Source: Delphinus delphis (Eukaryota; Chordata; Mammalia; Artiodactyla; Delphinidae). Taken from it: 64,000 nt of DNA. Of the stretch, positions 11,760-22,606 are shown one piece after another. A model generated the notes under the pieces. The model was not told the origin of the DNA. It saw only the letters and a list, made by a program, of their open reading frames with translations, and made no database searches. The stretch covers positions 55,707,600-55,771,599 of the forward strand of contig NC_082702.1 in the NCBI RefSeq assembly GCF_949987515.2, in the 5' to 3' direction. Made by a program: the position numbers and the translations under genes. How positions within the stretch are numbered: position 1 is the first letter of the stretch; each line of letters opens with the position of its first letter.

Positions 11760-13599
11760 AATTTTATCTGGTTCTTATTTGAAAGGGACAGGGGTAGAAT
11801 CCTGCTGCCTACAGCCGATCGAATCTCTTATCTAGACGAGCAGCCCCTTTTCACAGATGAGGGCACGGCGGCTGCGGGAAGGGTCAGGTTCCTAAGCCAG
11901 TCAGGGTAGAGCCAGACCCGGGTTCTGCTGTCTGACCCAGGTGGTGTCCCCACTCCAGGCCTGACCACCGCCGCTCCCTCCCCGGGCAGCTTCAGGGGCC
12001 CAGTGCTCAGGGCTGGCACCGGGCTTTCGTGGGGAGGCACCCCAGGCCCTGCACCCAGCAGTGTGCAGGCAGGAGGGCCGGGGCGTGTGGACCCTCCCAG
12101 GCTCCAGAGCACCGCGTCACCTTCCAAGTTCAACATCGCCGTCCTGTCACGTGGCACACGTTCCGGGAAACAGCGTGTCTTCTGCCATCCTTGGCGGCCA
12201 GTCCCGGCTGGTCTGATAGCGCCCAGTGGGTCAGCGCCCTCAGGGGCGAGTGGGGGCAGCCCACCCAGAGCGGCGAGAACTCCCAGAGCCTTCTGGAAAC
12301 ATTGTAACCGGCCACACTGTTTGCATTTCCAAACCCTATTGCAAAGAAAAATAAATACATAAACCTAATCAAGGTGAATTTGCCGCATGCGATGACCAGG
12401 GACTGTTTATCCTGCCGCTGTTCCAGCCGCTAACGTCCATGAGGTCTGCTGCTCTGGGCACCGAGCTCTGAGGGCAGCGCTCCGGCCTGGCCGGCTCTGC
12501 GGGGCAGGACTGTTGTCTCCGGTTTACACTTGAGGAAGCCGAGGCTCTGAGGGCCCTGGGTCCCGCGGGGACTGGGCCTGGGTCGGTCTGGGGCGAGGGT
12601 CACACTGTCCCTGCTCTGTGTCTCCAGCCGCAGAAATAGCCCGGGGCTCGTTGCCTCTGAGCATTTGTGGCTCCCGGCAGAGAGAGAATCTCTGACGGCC
12701 TGAACGCCAGTCTCAGGAGGGCCTGGGCCTCGGAGGCCACAGTCTCCAAACCAAACACGGGCTCACGTGGGCCCCCAGGCGTTTCTTTGCCACCTCGGAG
12801 CGGGAGACATGGTCTCGGGGAACAGCGTTCGGTGCCACAGGCTCAGCACTTTCTGGAACGTTCTGTGGGTGGGATTGGACCCCCCTGCCCCGGCCGCCCG
12901 CTTCAGCTGCCCTTAGAAAGGATGAAAAGTTAGAGGTCTGGGGGCGCTGGCCGACCAGGATTGTGAGAGTGAGATTCCAAGGAGGCTCTGAGGTTGGGCC
13001 CATTCTAGCAGAAGGAAGAGAAGTTTCCAGAAGCAGGGGATCTGGGAGGGAGGGTGACAGCTTGGAGACGGGCCAGTCCCTGCTGGAGAGGAGGGGGTGT
13101 GTGCACGAGACCTGTAACGGGGACCCCAGTCCGCAGGCCTTTGCAGGTGGAACCTTCCAGAACTCCTGGAGGCACTGCCCCGTGGGTCCCTACCTCCCCG
13201 GGTCCTCCCAGGCTGAGCGGAGGACAGAGGCCTGGAGAGAGCCTTTGTCCGAGTACTGACCACGTGACCAGGGCCAGCTCTGTGGCCGCCTGCAGTCACC
13301 CAGCGTCCCGCACCGGGTTTAATGCTGTCGCCGTCCTGACGTTCTTAATCGCCGTTGAACAAGGACCCCTCCCCGCCACCTCCATTTTCGTCTTGTGCTG
13401 GGTCCCACAAATGATGTAGGCCGTGTGTGTCTGTCACATGCTTGCCTCTTATCTGCCTTATGAGGTCCCTTGACACAGAGAGGCTGGTCACTTGGCTTAG
13501 GGCCACACAGCTTCCATGTCCCGTAAAGCCTTGACCCCAACTGTCTCTTGAGTCTAGGAGAATTTTCTGTGAACTGTCCCTGTGTCCCCTGATCTCTTT
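11760..13599. other. Low-copy stretch with one conserved-element candidate
   Basis: The AT-richer island at 12295-12440 is listed separately. A reverse MIR-like piece ('cagatgagggcacggcgg') lies at about 11845-11940, and 12505-12550 holds another ('cttgaggaagccgaggctc'). No gene is supported. Confidence 0.5.
12295..12440. promoter_or_regulatory. Candidate conserved noncoding element
   Basis: This is an AT-richer island in G+C-rich DNA without repeat signatures. It includes an octamer-like 'gtttgcatttcc', 'ctattgcaaag', 'aaataaatacataaacct', 'taatcaagg' and 'ctgtttatcc'. Conservation is inferred from texture only. It could also be an unrecognised old repeat. Confidence 0.3.
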
Positions 13600-14345
13600 T
13601 TGCATGAAAACTCAACCACAGTGAGACACCACTTCACGCCCCACTCGCATGGCTGGAATCAGAAAGACAGTAACAAGTGTCCGTGAGGATGTGGGGAAAT
13701 CGGAACCCTCATCCGTTGCTGGGGGGAATGTCAAATGGGTCAGCTGCTGTGGAAACAGTTTGATGGTCCCTCAGACACTCAAAACATTGAGTCACCGTAC
13801 AACTCTGCAATCCCACTCCCAGGTAGATGCCCACACGAGTTGGAAACATACATCCACACAAAAGTTTGTCCACAAATGCTCACAGCACCACCAGTCACAA
13901 TAAACAAAAGGTGGAAACAACCCAAATGTCCATCCACCGACGAGTGGATAAACAAAAATGTGGTCCATCCAGACAATGGAATATTATTTGGCTCGAAAAA
14001 GGAACAAAGTCCTGATTCATGCTACACATGCATAATAAACCTTGGAAACTTGGAGGCAGACACAAACGGCTGCATATTGTATGATTTCATTGATGTGAAT
14101 CGTCCAGAAGAGGGATATCCGTGGTGACAGAAAGTAGACAAGTGTTTGCCTGGGAGCTGTGGCGGGTGATGAGCGGGGAGGGGAAATGGCTCTTAAGGGG
14201 GACAAGGTTTTGTTTGGGGTGGTGGCAACGTTCTGGGATTAGGTAGTGGTAATGTGTGAATATACTAACGACTAACTGGGTTGCGCGCTTTTAAATGGTG
14301 CGTTGTATGATATGTAAATTACGTCTCTGTCTTTCAAGAAGGTTT
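13600..14345 (+). repeat. Old L1 (L1M-type) 3-prime segment
   Basis: Hallmarks in order are 'acagtgagacaccacttca', 'ggaaacagtttgatgg', 'caatcccactcccaggtag', 'ggaaacaacccaaatgtcc', 'agacaatggaatattattt', 'gacagaaagtagacaag' and the terminal 'atgtaaattacgtc'. A frame at 13735-14127 is a remnant, broken relative to any functional protein. It lacks the 5-prime region and cannot move. Confidence 0.9.
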
Positions 14346-14689
14346 AGTGGCGAGAGCATGCTTTGTGCCTGGGCTGTACACTTTGTGTCTTTATATCCCA
14401 GACCACTGTGACCTCTGAGGGCTTACTTATTATTGTCCGTCTGAGTTATCCCTCTATCACGATCAAGATTTTCAGACAAAACCTGGGTCCTGTGATCTGA
14501 TAAAGGATATTTTCAAGTTGATTTTAAAATATTGTCACATGAAAAAATTTACAGGGATAGAAAAGTAGCCTGACAGTTTGCACTTAACATCATTTCATTG
14601 GAAAGAACACGTTTTTTTCTGGAATCAGGGCCCTCTTGACTTTTTCGGGACCATCACAGCCACTGGGAAGGGGCAGTAAAACCTAAAGG

Positions 14690-14895
14690 TTAAACGGGAG
14701 GACTCCGGAGCCACTGGCCCTGTTTGAATCCCAGCTTTACCACTTCCTGGCTGTGTGACCTCGGGAGAGTTCCTTGACCTCTCTGTGCTTCGCTTGCCTC
14801 ATCCGTAAAATGATAATGAATGTTGTTAGGATGAAATGCATGTCATCCTTAGAACAGTGCCTGGCACTTAGGAAGTCCTTACTGTCTGGATTTAT
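14690..14895 (+). repeat. MIR SINE, nearly full length
   Basis: MIR order is clear: 'tttgaatcccagctttacc', the core 'ctggctgtgtgacctcggg', 'cctcatccgtaaaatgata', 'agaacagtgcctggcactt' and 'aggaagtcctt'. Confidence 0.92.
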
Positions 14896-14989
14896 CTCCT
14901 GTTTTGGAGCCGATCGTCAACAAGTATTTGTGGGCACCCACTTCATGCTAAATGCCGTGGGGTCCCAATCGGAAAGATTCAGCTCCCGC

Positions 14990-15400
14990 CCGGAGATATT
15001 TCTCCCAATACTCATCTATTGCTGTGTGACCAACTACCTCCAAACTCAGAGCAGAACAGAAAACAACCCAGCATTGCTTTTGCTCACAAACCTACAATTT
15101 GGGTGAAGCTTGGCGGGGATGACCCGTCTCTGCTCCCCAGGGCAGGAGCCTGGAGCTCGGTGGTCTTGGCTCCCCTGCGTGGCCTGGGCTGCGTCACAGC
15201 AGGGTGGCTGACAGAGAGAGAGAGAGCCCAGCAGAAGCTGTCCCACCCTCGTGATGGGGCCTCCCAGGTTACCTGGCATCCACTCCCATCATACTCCATC
15301 AGCGGAGGCTGTCTCAAAGCCCCTGCCCCCTCCAGATTCAAGGGAAAGGGACAAAACTGGAAAGTTCTGGAAGAGCCTGTGGGATGGAAATTATCACCGT
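14990..15400. repeat. Unassigned old interspersed repeat
   Basis: The start 'ctattgctgtgtgaccaac', 'caaactcagagcagaac' and later 'gggtggctgacagagagag' resemble a common old mammalian repeat that opens with 'attgctgcgtaacaaac'. A related opening is seen at 36704. I could not fix class or orientation. Confidence 0.4.
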
Positions 15401-15474
15401 AGCCGTTTTGAGAAAGAGAATCCATTCTTGCGACACGAAGGGTCAGGGCTGGATGGGTTGGTACAGGTCACGCG

Positions 15475-15590
15475 GCCCCCACCACACACCCCACTTCACA
15501 GATGGGAAAACTGAGGTCCTGAGAGCAAAGCGGAAGCTCAAGGTCACAGATTCTCCCCTTGCCCGGAATCAGGTTCTTTGGAAGGATGCC
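15475..15590 (-). repeat. MIR SINE, partial
   Basis: The reverse complement of the MIR core is visible in 'ttcacagatgggaaaactg', 'aggtcctgagagc' and 'caaggtcacag', then 'cggaatcagg'. Confidence 0.75.
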
Positions 15591-15799
15591 GTATTTCCTG
15601 CTTGATAGCAGACTCCTGTAGAGGAGGAGCTGATTCATCTTTGTCTTTGTATCCCCTCTGCCCCCCAATGCCCAGCTCAGATCCCCAGCCACCTGAATTC
15701 CAGCTGACCCCCTGGCCAGGTCCCTAAAGGCCCCTCAGACCTTCGGTGTCTCTCTCCCGTGTCGACCCCCCCAGTGCTGCATGCAGTAGGTACTCAATC

Positions 15800-16784
15800 G
15801 ATGCTCGACAGACCAATGCCAGGGGCCGTGGGGTCAGCAGGGCACGCGGGATGGCCAAGCCTGGCAGCCCCTCCTCTTCCAAACTGAGCCCTGAGAACCG
15901 CACCGCATCCCCACCCCGCCCCGCCCGGCCGCCCAGGGGTAGAAGGGCCTGGAGGTGCCGGCCTGGCTGGCCCCTACCCCACTGCTGCAGGGATCGGAGG
16001 CCTGGAGGGCGGGCTTCCTGAGCCCCTGCAGGAGGTGCCTCGGTGGCTTCGGGAAGAGCCAGCGGAGCCAGATAAAGGCCCAGCGGGGGCCCTTTCCCAA
16101 CAAAGGAAGCCAGCGGAGACCTCTTCTCTCCCGCCTAAACACTCCAGATGCCTTTCAAGCTCCCCGGCAGGCAGACGAGGGAGGAGGTAATGACCGCACA
16201 AAATGGGGTGGGAGGCTCCCCTGCCTTCCGGCAGCCCGAGGCGGAGCCATTGATTTTAAAAGAGATGAACACCCCCCCCATGTTCTAGAATATTCCCTCT
16301 CAGAGAGTAGGCCCCTTTCTGGGCCCTGCGGGGCATGCACTGGGGAGGGAATTGGAGAGAGGTGATGGGCCTGGGACCCCGCTCACCGCCCCCCCCACCC
16401 CCGTGCATGTCCCCCCACCACCACCCAGGGGTCCTTGCGGGCTCTGCCTCTTCTGTGATTTATGAAGCTGCCACCCGGCACACAGCTGGCTGTTCCTTCT
16501 GGGGGCCCCCCCGGGGCCTCCTGCAGCAGATGGGATGGATGTGGACAGAGGACACCACTCCCACCCCTGCCCCCAGCCTCCCAGTAGGAGACGCTAGGTC
16601 TGCGGGAGGCTGGCCGATGGCCTCCAGGGTTGGAAACTTCTAACGAGACAGGCGTTTGGCGATGGGCTAAAGGGGGGGTCGTTGTAACCCCTGGTGGGGC
16701 CAGAGGCTCAGGCGACAACCGCTGTTTTAACATTTGAACTGTGTCCTCTGCCCCTGCTGTTCCCCACAGCTCCCTGGGTTCCGT
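15800..16784. other. Low-copy stretch including a conserved-element candidate
   Basis: No gene is supported. A C-run patch occurs at about 16384-16420. The island at 16060-16275 is listed separately. An L2-tail-like end ('gcagtaggtactcaatcg') lies just before, at about 15783-15800. Confidence 0.45.
16060..16275. promoter_or_regulatory. Candidate conserved noncoding element
   Basis: There are no repeat signatures. Motifs include 'ccagataaaggcccag' (GATA-like), 'ccaacaaaggaagcc' (SOX/ETS-like), 'gaggaggtaatgaccgc' and 'gccattgattttaaaag' (homeodomain-like). Function is inferred from motif density alone. Confidence 0.28.
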
Positions 16785-17010
16785 GGAAAAAGCCACAGCC
16801 TGGGAATCAGGCCAACCCTAGTCCGAGTGAGTCCCAGTACCACCCTTTAGCTGCCAGCAAAGGCTTCAGCTGCCCTGCACTTGGTTTTCTCATCTGTGAA
16901 GTGCGGGTTAGCACTGCCTGCCTCCCAGGGCTGGTGAGTGAAATTAATCCAGGAGGTGCCTACGCAGTGCCCAGGGCCCTGGGTGTACAGATCTCAGCGC
17001 CCCCAGGGGC
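16785..17010 (+). repeat. MIR SINE, diverged
   Basis: 'gcctgggaatcaggcc', 'ttggttttctcatctgtga' and 'cagtgcccagggccctgg' are spaced as in MIR. The central core is degraded. Confidence 0.6.
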
Positions 17011-17324
17011 CTGGGATGACACAGGACGACATCAGGGTGTCAGCCGCTGGACAGGTAAAGCTTCAGGACAGGCTGGGCTCCTGGTCGGTGCTGAGGCAGG
17101 GCCCGGCCCCCTGTCCCCTGCCAGCTCGGGGACACAGAGTGGCCTGTAGGACGCCGCCCGATCTGAGCCCATGCTGGCCCCCTGGCCTCAGTCCCCCTGG
17201 GCTGCCGGGGCGCCTCCTGGCAGGGCCGAAGCTGCTCGGGAACGAGCCCGGGGACGCTGCGGGGCTCTGCGGGGCGCCTGGGAGAGGGCAGGACGGTTCA
17301 CCGGTGCCAAGCCTCGTTAAGCCT

Positions 17325-17475
17325 GCTGTTCAGATGGGGATTAGGTGGGAGCCAGCCCTCGATTCCTTGGGTTTGGTTATTAAAGGCTCCTTGCAAGGTA
17401 AACACCAGGCGCTTCCTTTCAAAGCCGTACCTGCTAATTAGAGGGCAAGGAACTCATTAAAACTGTAACTTGGGG
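17325..17475. promoter_or_regulatory. Candidate conserved noncoding element
   Basis: This AT-richer block contains 'ttggttattaaaggctcc', 'caaggtaaacaccagg', 'ctgctaattagagggc' and 'aactcattaaaactg'. These include homeodomain (TAATTA-like) and forkhead-like (GTAAACA) cores. No repeat was recognised. Confidence 0.33.
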
Positions 17476-17788
17476 CTGCCTGGAAAGAAGGGCTGGGGGA
17501 GGGGAGGCTGGGTGGTGGGTGGGCGGAACCCAGGGCACAGCATCCCTCCCGTGCGGGGGGGACAGACACTCCCCCCATCATGGGCGTGGCCAGGGGGCTC
17601 GAGAGGCAGGTGCCAGACCCCTTTCTCCAAGCCGCTTTACCTGAGAGCCCCAGCCCGGACCCCTGGCCCCTTAGCTGTCATTCCTGTGCTTCTGTCCCTA
17701 CCTGCCCGTGCTCTGCCGCCTCCCTGGGGTCCACGAGTTCTTCCTGTGACGGTGAAGGGTGGGAAGAAACAGGAGCAAAGCCACGTTT

Positions 17789-17939
17789 GGGTTTTTCTGT
17801 TGTTTTTTTTTTTGCTTTTTGGGTTTTTTGGCCATGCTGCGGGGCACGTGGGATCCTAGCTCCCCAACCAGGGGTTGACCCCGTGCCCCCCTGCAGTGGA
17901 AGCGCAGAGTCCTAACCACTGGACCGCCAGGGAGGTCCC
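17789..17939 (-). repeat. CHR-1-type short SINE with target-site duplication
   Basis: A T-rich tail (17801-17830) is followed by 'gccatgctgcgggg', 'tgggatcctagctcccc' and the head 'cactggaccgccagggagg' in reverse. The flanks aagccacgttt (17778-17788) and aagcaacgttt (17940-17950) are a near-perfect 11-base duplication. Confidence 0.95.
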
Positions 17940-17949
17940 AAGCAACGTT

Positions 17950-18425
17950 TGTTAAATGCCTGCTGTGCCAGACTGAATAATGGTCCCCAAGATGTCCACG
18001 TTCCAATCCACAGAACCCGTGTGTATGTGACCTAACATGGCCAAAGGAGCTTTGTAGGTGTGATTAAGTTAAGGACCTGGCGATGGGGATCCTGGATTAT
18101 CCGGGTGGGACCGGTGTCCCCCTGGGGTCCTTATGAGAGAGAGGTGGGGGGCATTCTACAGAAAAGGCAGTATAGGCCATGTGACGGCAGAAGTAAGAGC
18201 TGGAGTGACGTGAGGAAGAGGCCCCGAGCCAGGGGAGTAGGCGCCTTTAGAAACTGGAAAAGACGAGGAGCTCCCCTGGACCCTCTGGAAGGAACCACGC
18301 CTGCCCACACCTGATGTTAGCTCCCTGAGACCCTGGTCGGACTTGTGCCCTCCAAACTGTAAGAGAATGAAGGGGTGTTGTTTTCAGGACCGAGCTTGTG
18401 ATCGCTGTTACAGCGGCCACAAGAA
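17950..18425 (+). repeat. MaLR-type (MLT1-like) LTR relic
   Basis: It shows 'agactgaataatggtcccc', 'aggtgtgattaagttaagg', 'ctggattatccgggtggga', 'ggtccttatgagagagagg', 'gaaggaaccacgcctgcc' and 'ctccaaactgtaagagaat', in LTR order. It is non-coding and old. Confidence 0.75.
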
Positions 18426-18839
18426 ACTGATGCCTCTGCTGAGTGACAGCCATGCTACAGTGACCGGCAAGCCCGGGGCTCTGCAGGCTCTCGGGCAGGG
18501 ATGCTGTCTGCACAGTGGTGTCCAGCTCTGCTGCATTGGGGGGGGTGGGGGTACATGTGGGCAGCTGTGTGCTTGCTACATTATTTTCTGTATGTTTGAG
18601 ATCTTGCATTATTTAAAATGTTTCCAAGTGACATCTGCCTGGTCCCCAGACCCTCTCTCAGGCTCCTCCCGCCCCTCTTTGGCAAGTATCCGTGGCCAAG
18701 GGTGGGCCCTGGGAGCGTGGGGCCAGACCTTCCCTTGCTTGGACCAGGCCCTTGGGGAGGCCGAGGGCTTGCAGGGAGTTGGATGGCCCAGGGCACATAG
18801 GAGCTGTTAACTGCTCACCTTGCCCAGCCTGACAGGAGT

Positions 18840-19020
18840 TAATCCAACCAACCAGATGGGAGTTAGAGAGACCAAGTTCAGAGGCTGCTGTGTGACCTGG
18901 GGCAAGATGCCTAACCTTTCTGAGCTCAGGCTTCTCTTGTAGAAAACAAGGAAATGCTCCTGCTATTTGCATCTCTTTTGATGTTGTGAGGCCCAGAGCA
19001 GGGCCTGGTGCAGGAAGTGT
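18840..19020 (+). repeat. MIR SINE, diverged
   Basis: The core 'gctgtgtgacctggggcaag' is followed by 'atgcctaacctttctgagc', with 'cagagcagggcctggtgca' at the 3-prime end. Confidence 0.8.
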
Positions 19021-19572
19021 GGGTACAGGACCTCCCCCTCAGGTGGACGCCAGGGAGTTAATGAGTGTGTGTGTCAGGCCCTGAGACCTCTTGATGAAAG
19101 GGGTGTGGACACGTGCGTCACCTCTGTGGTGATTCCGTGTCCCCTGGATGCTTCCTGCCTTGACGCGGAGCCTCAAGGTGCGGGACCAGTTTGGCCGCCT
19201 CTGAGGTGTCTCAGCTGCTGTGCTCCAGGCTCTGGGCATCTGCCGGGGACCCCAGGGGCCCCTCTCCTGCACCTGCGGCCCCAGGGGCAGCCTCAAGCAC
19301 AGGGTGGGGGGCCCAGACTCTGAGTCACATCCTGCCAGGTGGGGCAGGTACCAAACAGGACTCTTACCTAGAGGTGGGAAAACGCAACGCTGCTGCACGG
19401 TCTTCTAGGGCTGTGTTGCCCTCGGCCACGAGATGGGGCTGCCGCTCCACCCATCCCCGGGTCTGCGTGCCGGATAATCGGGTTCATGGACCCACGTGCA
19501 TAACCCCTTCCAAATAACGTCAAAACTAGCCCAAGCGTTTGGAGAGTACACGCCGTGTACTTTATATTTCTT

Positions 19573-19888
19573 TCTTTCTTTTTTTTTTTAAGATGTTGGG
19601 GGTAGGAGTTTATTAATTAATTTATTTTTGCTGTGTTGGGTCTTCGTTTCTGCGAGGGCTTTCTCTAGTTGTGGCAAGCGGGGGCCACTCTTCATCGCGG
19701 TGCATGGGCCTCTCACTATCGTGGCCTCTCTTGTTTCGGAGCACAGGCTCCGGACGCGCAGGCTCAGCGGCCATGGCTCATGGGCCCAGCCGCTCCGCAG
19801 CATGTGGGATCCTCCCGGACTGGGGCACGAACCCGTGTCCCCTGCATCAGTAGGCAGACTCCCAACCACTGCGCCATCAGGGAAGCCC
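19573..19888 (-). repeat. Odontocete-type short-body CHR SINE
   Basis: In reverse it reads T-rich tail, 'gggtcttcgtttctgcgag', 'ggagcacaggctccggacg', 'cgcaggctcagcggccat', 'actggggcacgaaccc' and the head 'cactgcgccatcagggaag'. The body variant matches the younger SINE I associate with toothed whales. The flanks tatatttctt at 19563-19572 and 19889-19898 are exact duplicates. Confidence 0.94.
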
Positions 19889-19904
19889 TATATTTCTTAA
19901 CTCA

Positions 19905-20025
19905 TAGAATCCTCCAGCAAGTTTACAAAATAAGGACCACCATTGGCCACACTTTCCAGATGGGGCAGTGAAGGCTCAGAGAGGTGAAGTGACTTGCCCA
20001 AGGTCACACAGTAGCATTCACGGCC
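19905..20025 (-). repeat. MIR SINE
   Basis: 'ttccagatggggcagtgaag' and 'gctcagagaggtgaagtgac', then 'tgcccaaggtcacacagta', are the reverse complement of the MIR core. Confidence 0.9.
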
Positions 20026-20486
20026 TCCCGACACCTGGGCTGGGTGGCTGCATGCCTGGTGGGCACCGCCTTCTCACTTTCCCTTCCCTGAGGCCCTTCA
20101 TCCTGTCTCTGACCCTCAGCGTCAGAGGGTCGTCCTAGGAGGCCGAGCTCCTTCCTGCAGCATCGGTCTCACCCTGGCATCCTGCCCGGAGGGTGAGCTT
20201 CGAGGGGCAGGGGCCCTGGGAGAGGGGTGGGCCGCTCCGGCAGGAGCCCTTCAATGGGGCTGTGGGACCCCTCGCTGGAGACCCCAGCCCCTTCCCTGCC
20301 CTCCCCTGAGCCCAGCCAGCCCCACACCACTGGCCCGGGCCCGGGTGCAGGTGAGCCGCTTCCCTGAGCTGACTCTGCCCTTCACGGCCTCAGGCCCACT
20401 GCCGCTGCTGTGCAGGGCGTGTGCATGGGGGCTCGCTCTGCAAAGCCGGGGCGGGCGGAGGGCAGGGCTCTGGTGGAAGGCAGGGC

Positions 20487-20512
20487 GCGGAGGCGGAGGC
20501 GGAGGCGGAGGC
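20487..20512. repeat. (GGAGGC)n hexanucleotide run
   Basis: About four uninterrupted units of ggaggc follow 'gcgc'. The run is G-quadruplex-prone on the plus strand. Confidence 0.9.
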
Positions 20513-20559
20513 TGTACTGTCTTAGCTTTGTTTCCTAGGGAGGCAAGCAGGCAGGTCCA

Positions 20560-20640
20560 ATCCACTTTTTAATAAACGAGGCCTTTGATCTGCAAAAATG
20601 AGTAATTAGCAAGGAGCCAGTGAGTTGGCACCGTGGCAGC
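20560..20640. promoter_or_regulatory. Candidate conserved noncoding element
   Basis: A short AT-richer block holds 'ctttttaataaacgaggcc', 'tttgatctgcaaaaatg' and 'agtaattagcaagg'. The motifs are homeodomain- and TCF-like. It has no repeat signature. Confidence 0.28.
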
Positions 20641-21294
20641 CTCGAGGCTGGCTGAGCACGCAAGGCAGGGCCTCTGGAGCTGCTGGAGGCGGAGGCCGCT
20701 GTGCAGATCAGGCTCCTCTATGCTGGGGCGCCTGTTCCCGGGGGTGGGGGGCATCACCAGGGACAGGGAGCCACAAGGCCCGGGGTGGGCGCCTGGCTCC
20801 TCTGCCCCCACCGGGAGCCCCGGGGACCTCGGCGGACCACCTTCCCCTCGAGCCTCACCTTCCCCATCTGTAAAGTGGGGGTGTTCGTCCTTCACTCAGG
20901 AGGCCAGAGTGAGATGCTGCCCACAAGGTGAACAGCGCAGAAAGGCCGCCCAGTCCCCCGGTCCCCTCACTGGCTCAGGACGCTCACCCAGGGCCCCGCT
21001 CGCCCGTGGGGCGGCTCTGTGGCCGCAGGAGAAGGCAGCGCTCTGGGCACGCCCCTCCTCTGCTCTGTCCCGCTGCAGAGCTGCTCCCCCCCCCCCGCCC
21101 CCGTGCAGGGCACCCGGGGGCCTCCCTCTGCCGGCCCAGCCTGGCTTCTGTGAGCAGCGTGCCCGTCCTCAGGCCACCCCCCTTAGTGAGCTGTGCCCCC
21201 AAGGGAAGGCTTGGGGGCTTTAGTCCCCCTTCATCTCGACCAGCCCCACCGGGTGTCCTAAATAACCCGAGCGTGAAGTTTGAAACGGGTGTTG

Positions 21295-21458
21295 GGGGAC
21301 TTCCCTGGTGGTCAGTGGTTAAGACTCCACGCTCCCAAAGCAGGGGGCTCGGGATCGATGCCTGGTCGGGGACCTAGAGTCTGAAGATCCCACACGCGGC
21401 AACGAAGGCCCCGTGCCGCAACTAAGACCCGGCGCAGCCTCAATAAATAAATGACATA
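21295..21458 (+). repeat. CHR-type SINE with target-site duplication
   Basis: The head 'acttccctggtggtcagtgg' precedes 'ggatcgatgcctggtcgg', 'agatcccacacgcggcaac' and an A-rich tail (caataaataaatga). The flanks aaacgggtgttg (21283-21294) and aaatgggtgttt (21459-21470) match at 10 of 12 bases. Confidence 0.93.
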
Positions 21459-22004
21459 AAATGGGTGTTTGTTGGGCCAACCCGACTTCCAGGCAGCCCC
21501 CTCTCCTTTGGACAGGCTCCCCCATCCGGGGCGCGTGGAGCCCCTCCACTGCCGGCGGCAGTCCCGTACCAGCAACAGCAATGGTAATGACAACTTCTGC
21601 GAGGGAGGGAGGAGGGAGGGAGGGGGAGAAAGGCTCACCCCCATTTTAGAGTTGGGAACCTCAAGGCCACGGAAAGCAGATGCCTGGTGGGAGGCCTCCG
21701 AGGAAGCCACTGCCACGCTGGGCACAGGTGGGGACTTCCTACCCCTCACGCCCAATAAATATTTGTGTGGAGTTTTCCTGCTCACCTTAGGGTTCCCTAA
21801 AGAGTCCCCAGCATCTCGGGGCTGTGACAGAATGGAGCATGGGGGCTGCTTCTGACTCAGGTGTGGGCTGGCGTCCTTCTAGAAGTCTCTGGGCTGTGCC
21901 TCGGGCCTTGGTGATCAGCGGGCTCATTTGGGAGCGTCCATTAACCCTTCTCCTGCTGGGTGGGACTCCGTGATGCTTGGGGCTTGGCTGCTGGATTCTG
22001 TGTT

Positions 22005-22140
22005 CCTTCAGTTATTCATTCAACAAACTTTATGAAGCCTGGCTCTGGGCCAGGAGGTTGGCAAGGGTTTGCTCAGGGAGCTCCCAGTCTGAGCATCAGA
22101 CTTTGAAGACAGAATATCCAAGGTGCTGGCGGTAAGGGAG
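22005..22140 (-). repeat. L2 LINE 3-prime end, reverse
   Basis: 'cagttattcattcaacaaac' opens it, followed by 'ctctgggccaggagg' and 'cagggagctcccagtctgag'. This is the reverse of the L2 tail. Confidence 0.65.
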
Positions 22141-22257
22141 CCCCACAGGGGAGGGCGGAGGTGTGGTGCGGAATCAGAGCGCCCGCCCCCTTGGTGAAGG
22201 GGAGTGGATGGGGCAGCCCCCTGCAACTGCTAGACTGTGCGCTCCTGAACACGGGCC

Positions 22258-22606
22258 GTGCATCGTGTGTGCACACACGCTCACACGCATTCACACGGGC
22301 ACACCACATGCTCACATACAAGGCACGCTGGTGCCTACAACGCCGTGCCAAAGCCATACATGTGGTGCACACGTGCACACGTGCACACACTTATACACAC
22401 ACGCATGCGCGCACACATGCCTGCGTGCACAGTGTGATTCGTGTGTGCGCGCACACCTGTTTAGCGGCGCACGTGTGTACCTGTGTGCATACGTATGCGC
22501 TCACATACAGGCACATGTGCCTACACGAACACACGAATGCGTGCGTCCACGTGCACGTTCACGCGTGCGCACACATGCTCGCACACACGCACACCCCAGG
22601 TCTGCC
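22258..22606. repeat. Degenerate CA/CG alternating purine-pyrimidine tract
   Basis: About 350 bases are dominated by cacacg, gtgtgc and gcgcac steps, with short palindromes such as 'gcacacgtgcacacgtgc'. It is strongly Z-DNA-prone. The His/Thr-rich frames of up to 247 codons across it are artefacts. Confidence 0.92.

Larger units (their letters stand above)
20026..22004. other. Low-copy stretch with several simple repeats
   Basis: It holds a GGAGGC run (20487-20512), a MIR core fragment ('ccttccccatctgtaaag', about 20860-20885), a poly-C run near 21090, a GGGA-rich run (21600-21630) and one SINE (21295-21458). No gene is supported. Confidence 0.5.

Noticed and set aside
13735..14127. 130-codon frame resembling a retroelement protein
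   Set aside because: It is a decayed 3-prime piece of an old L1, lacking the rest of the gene.
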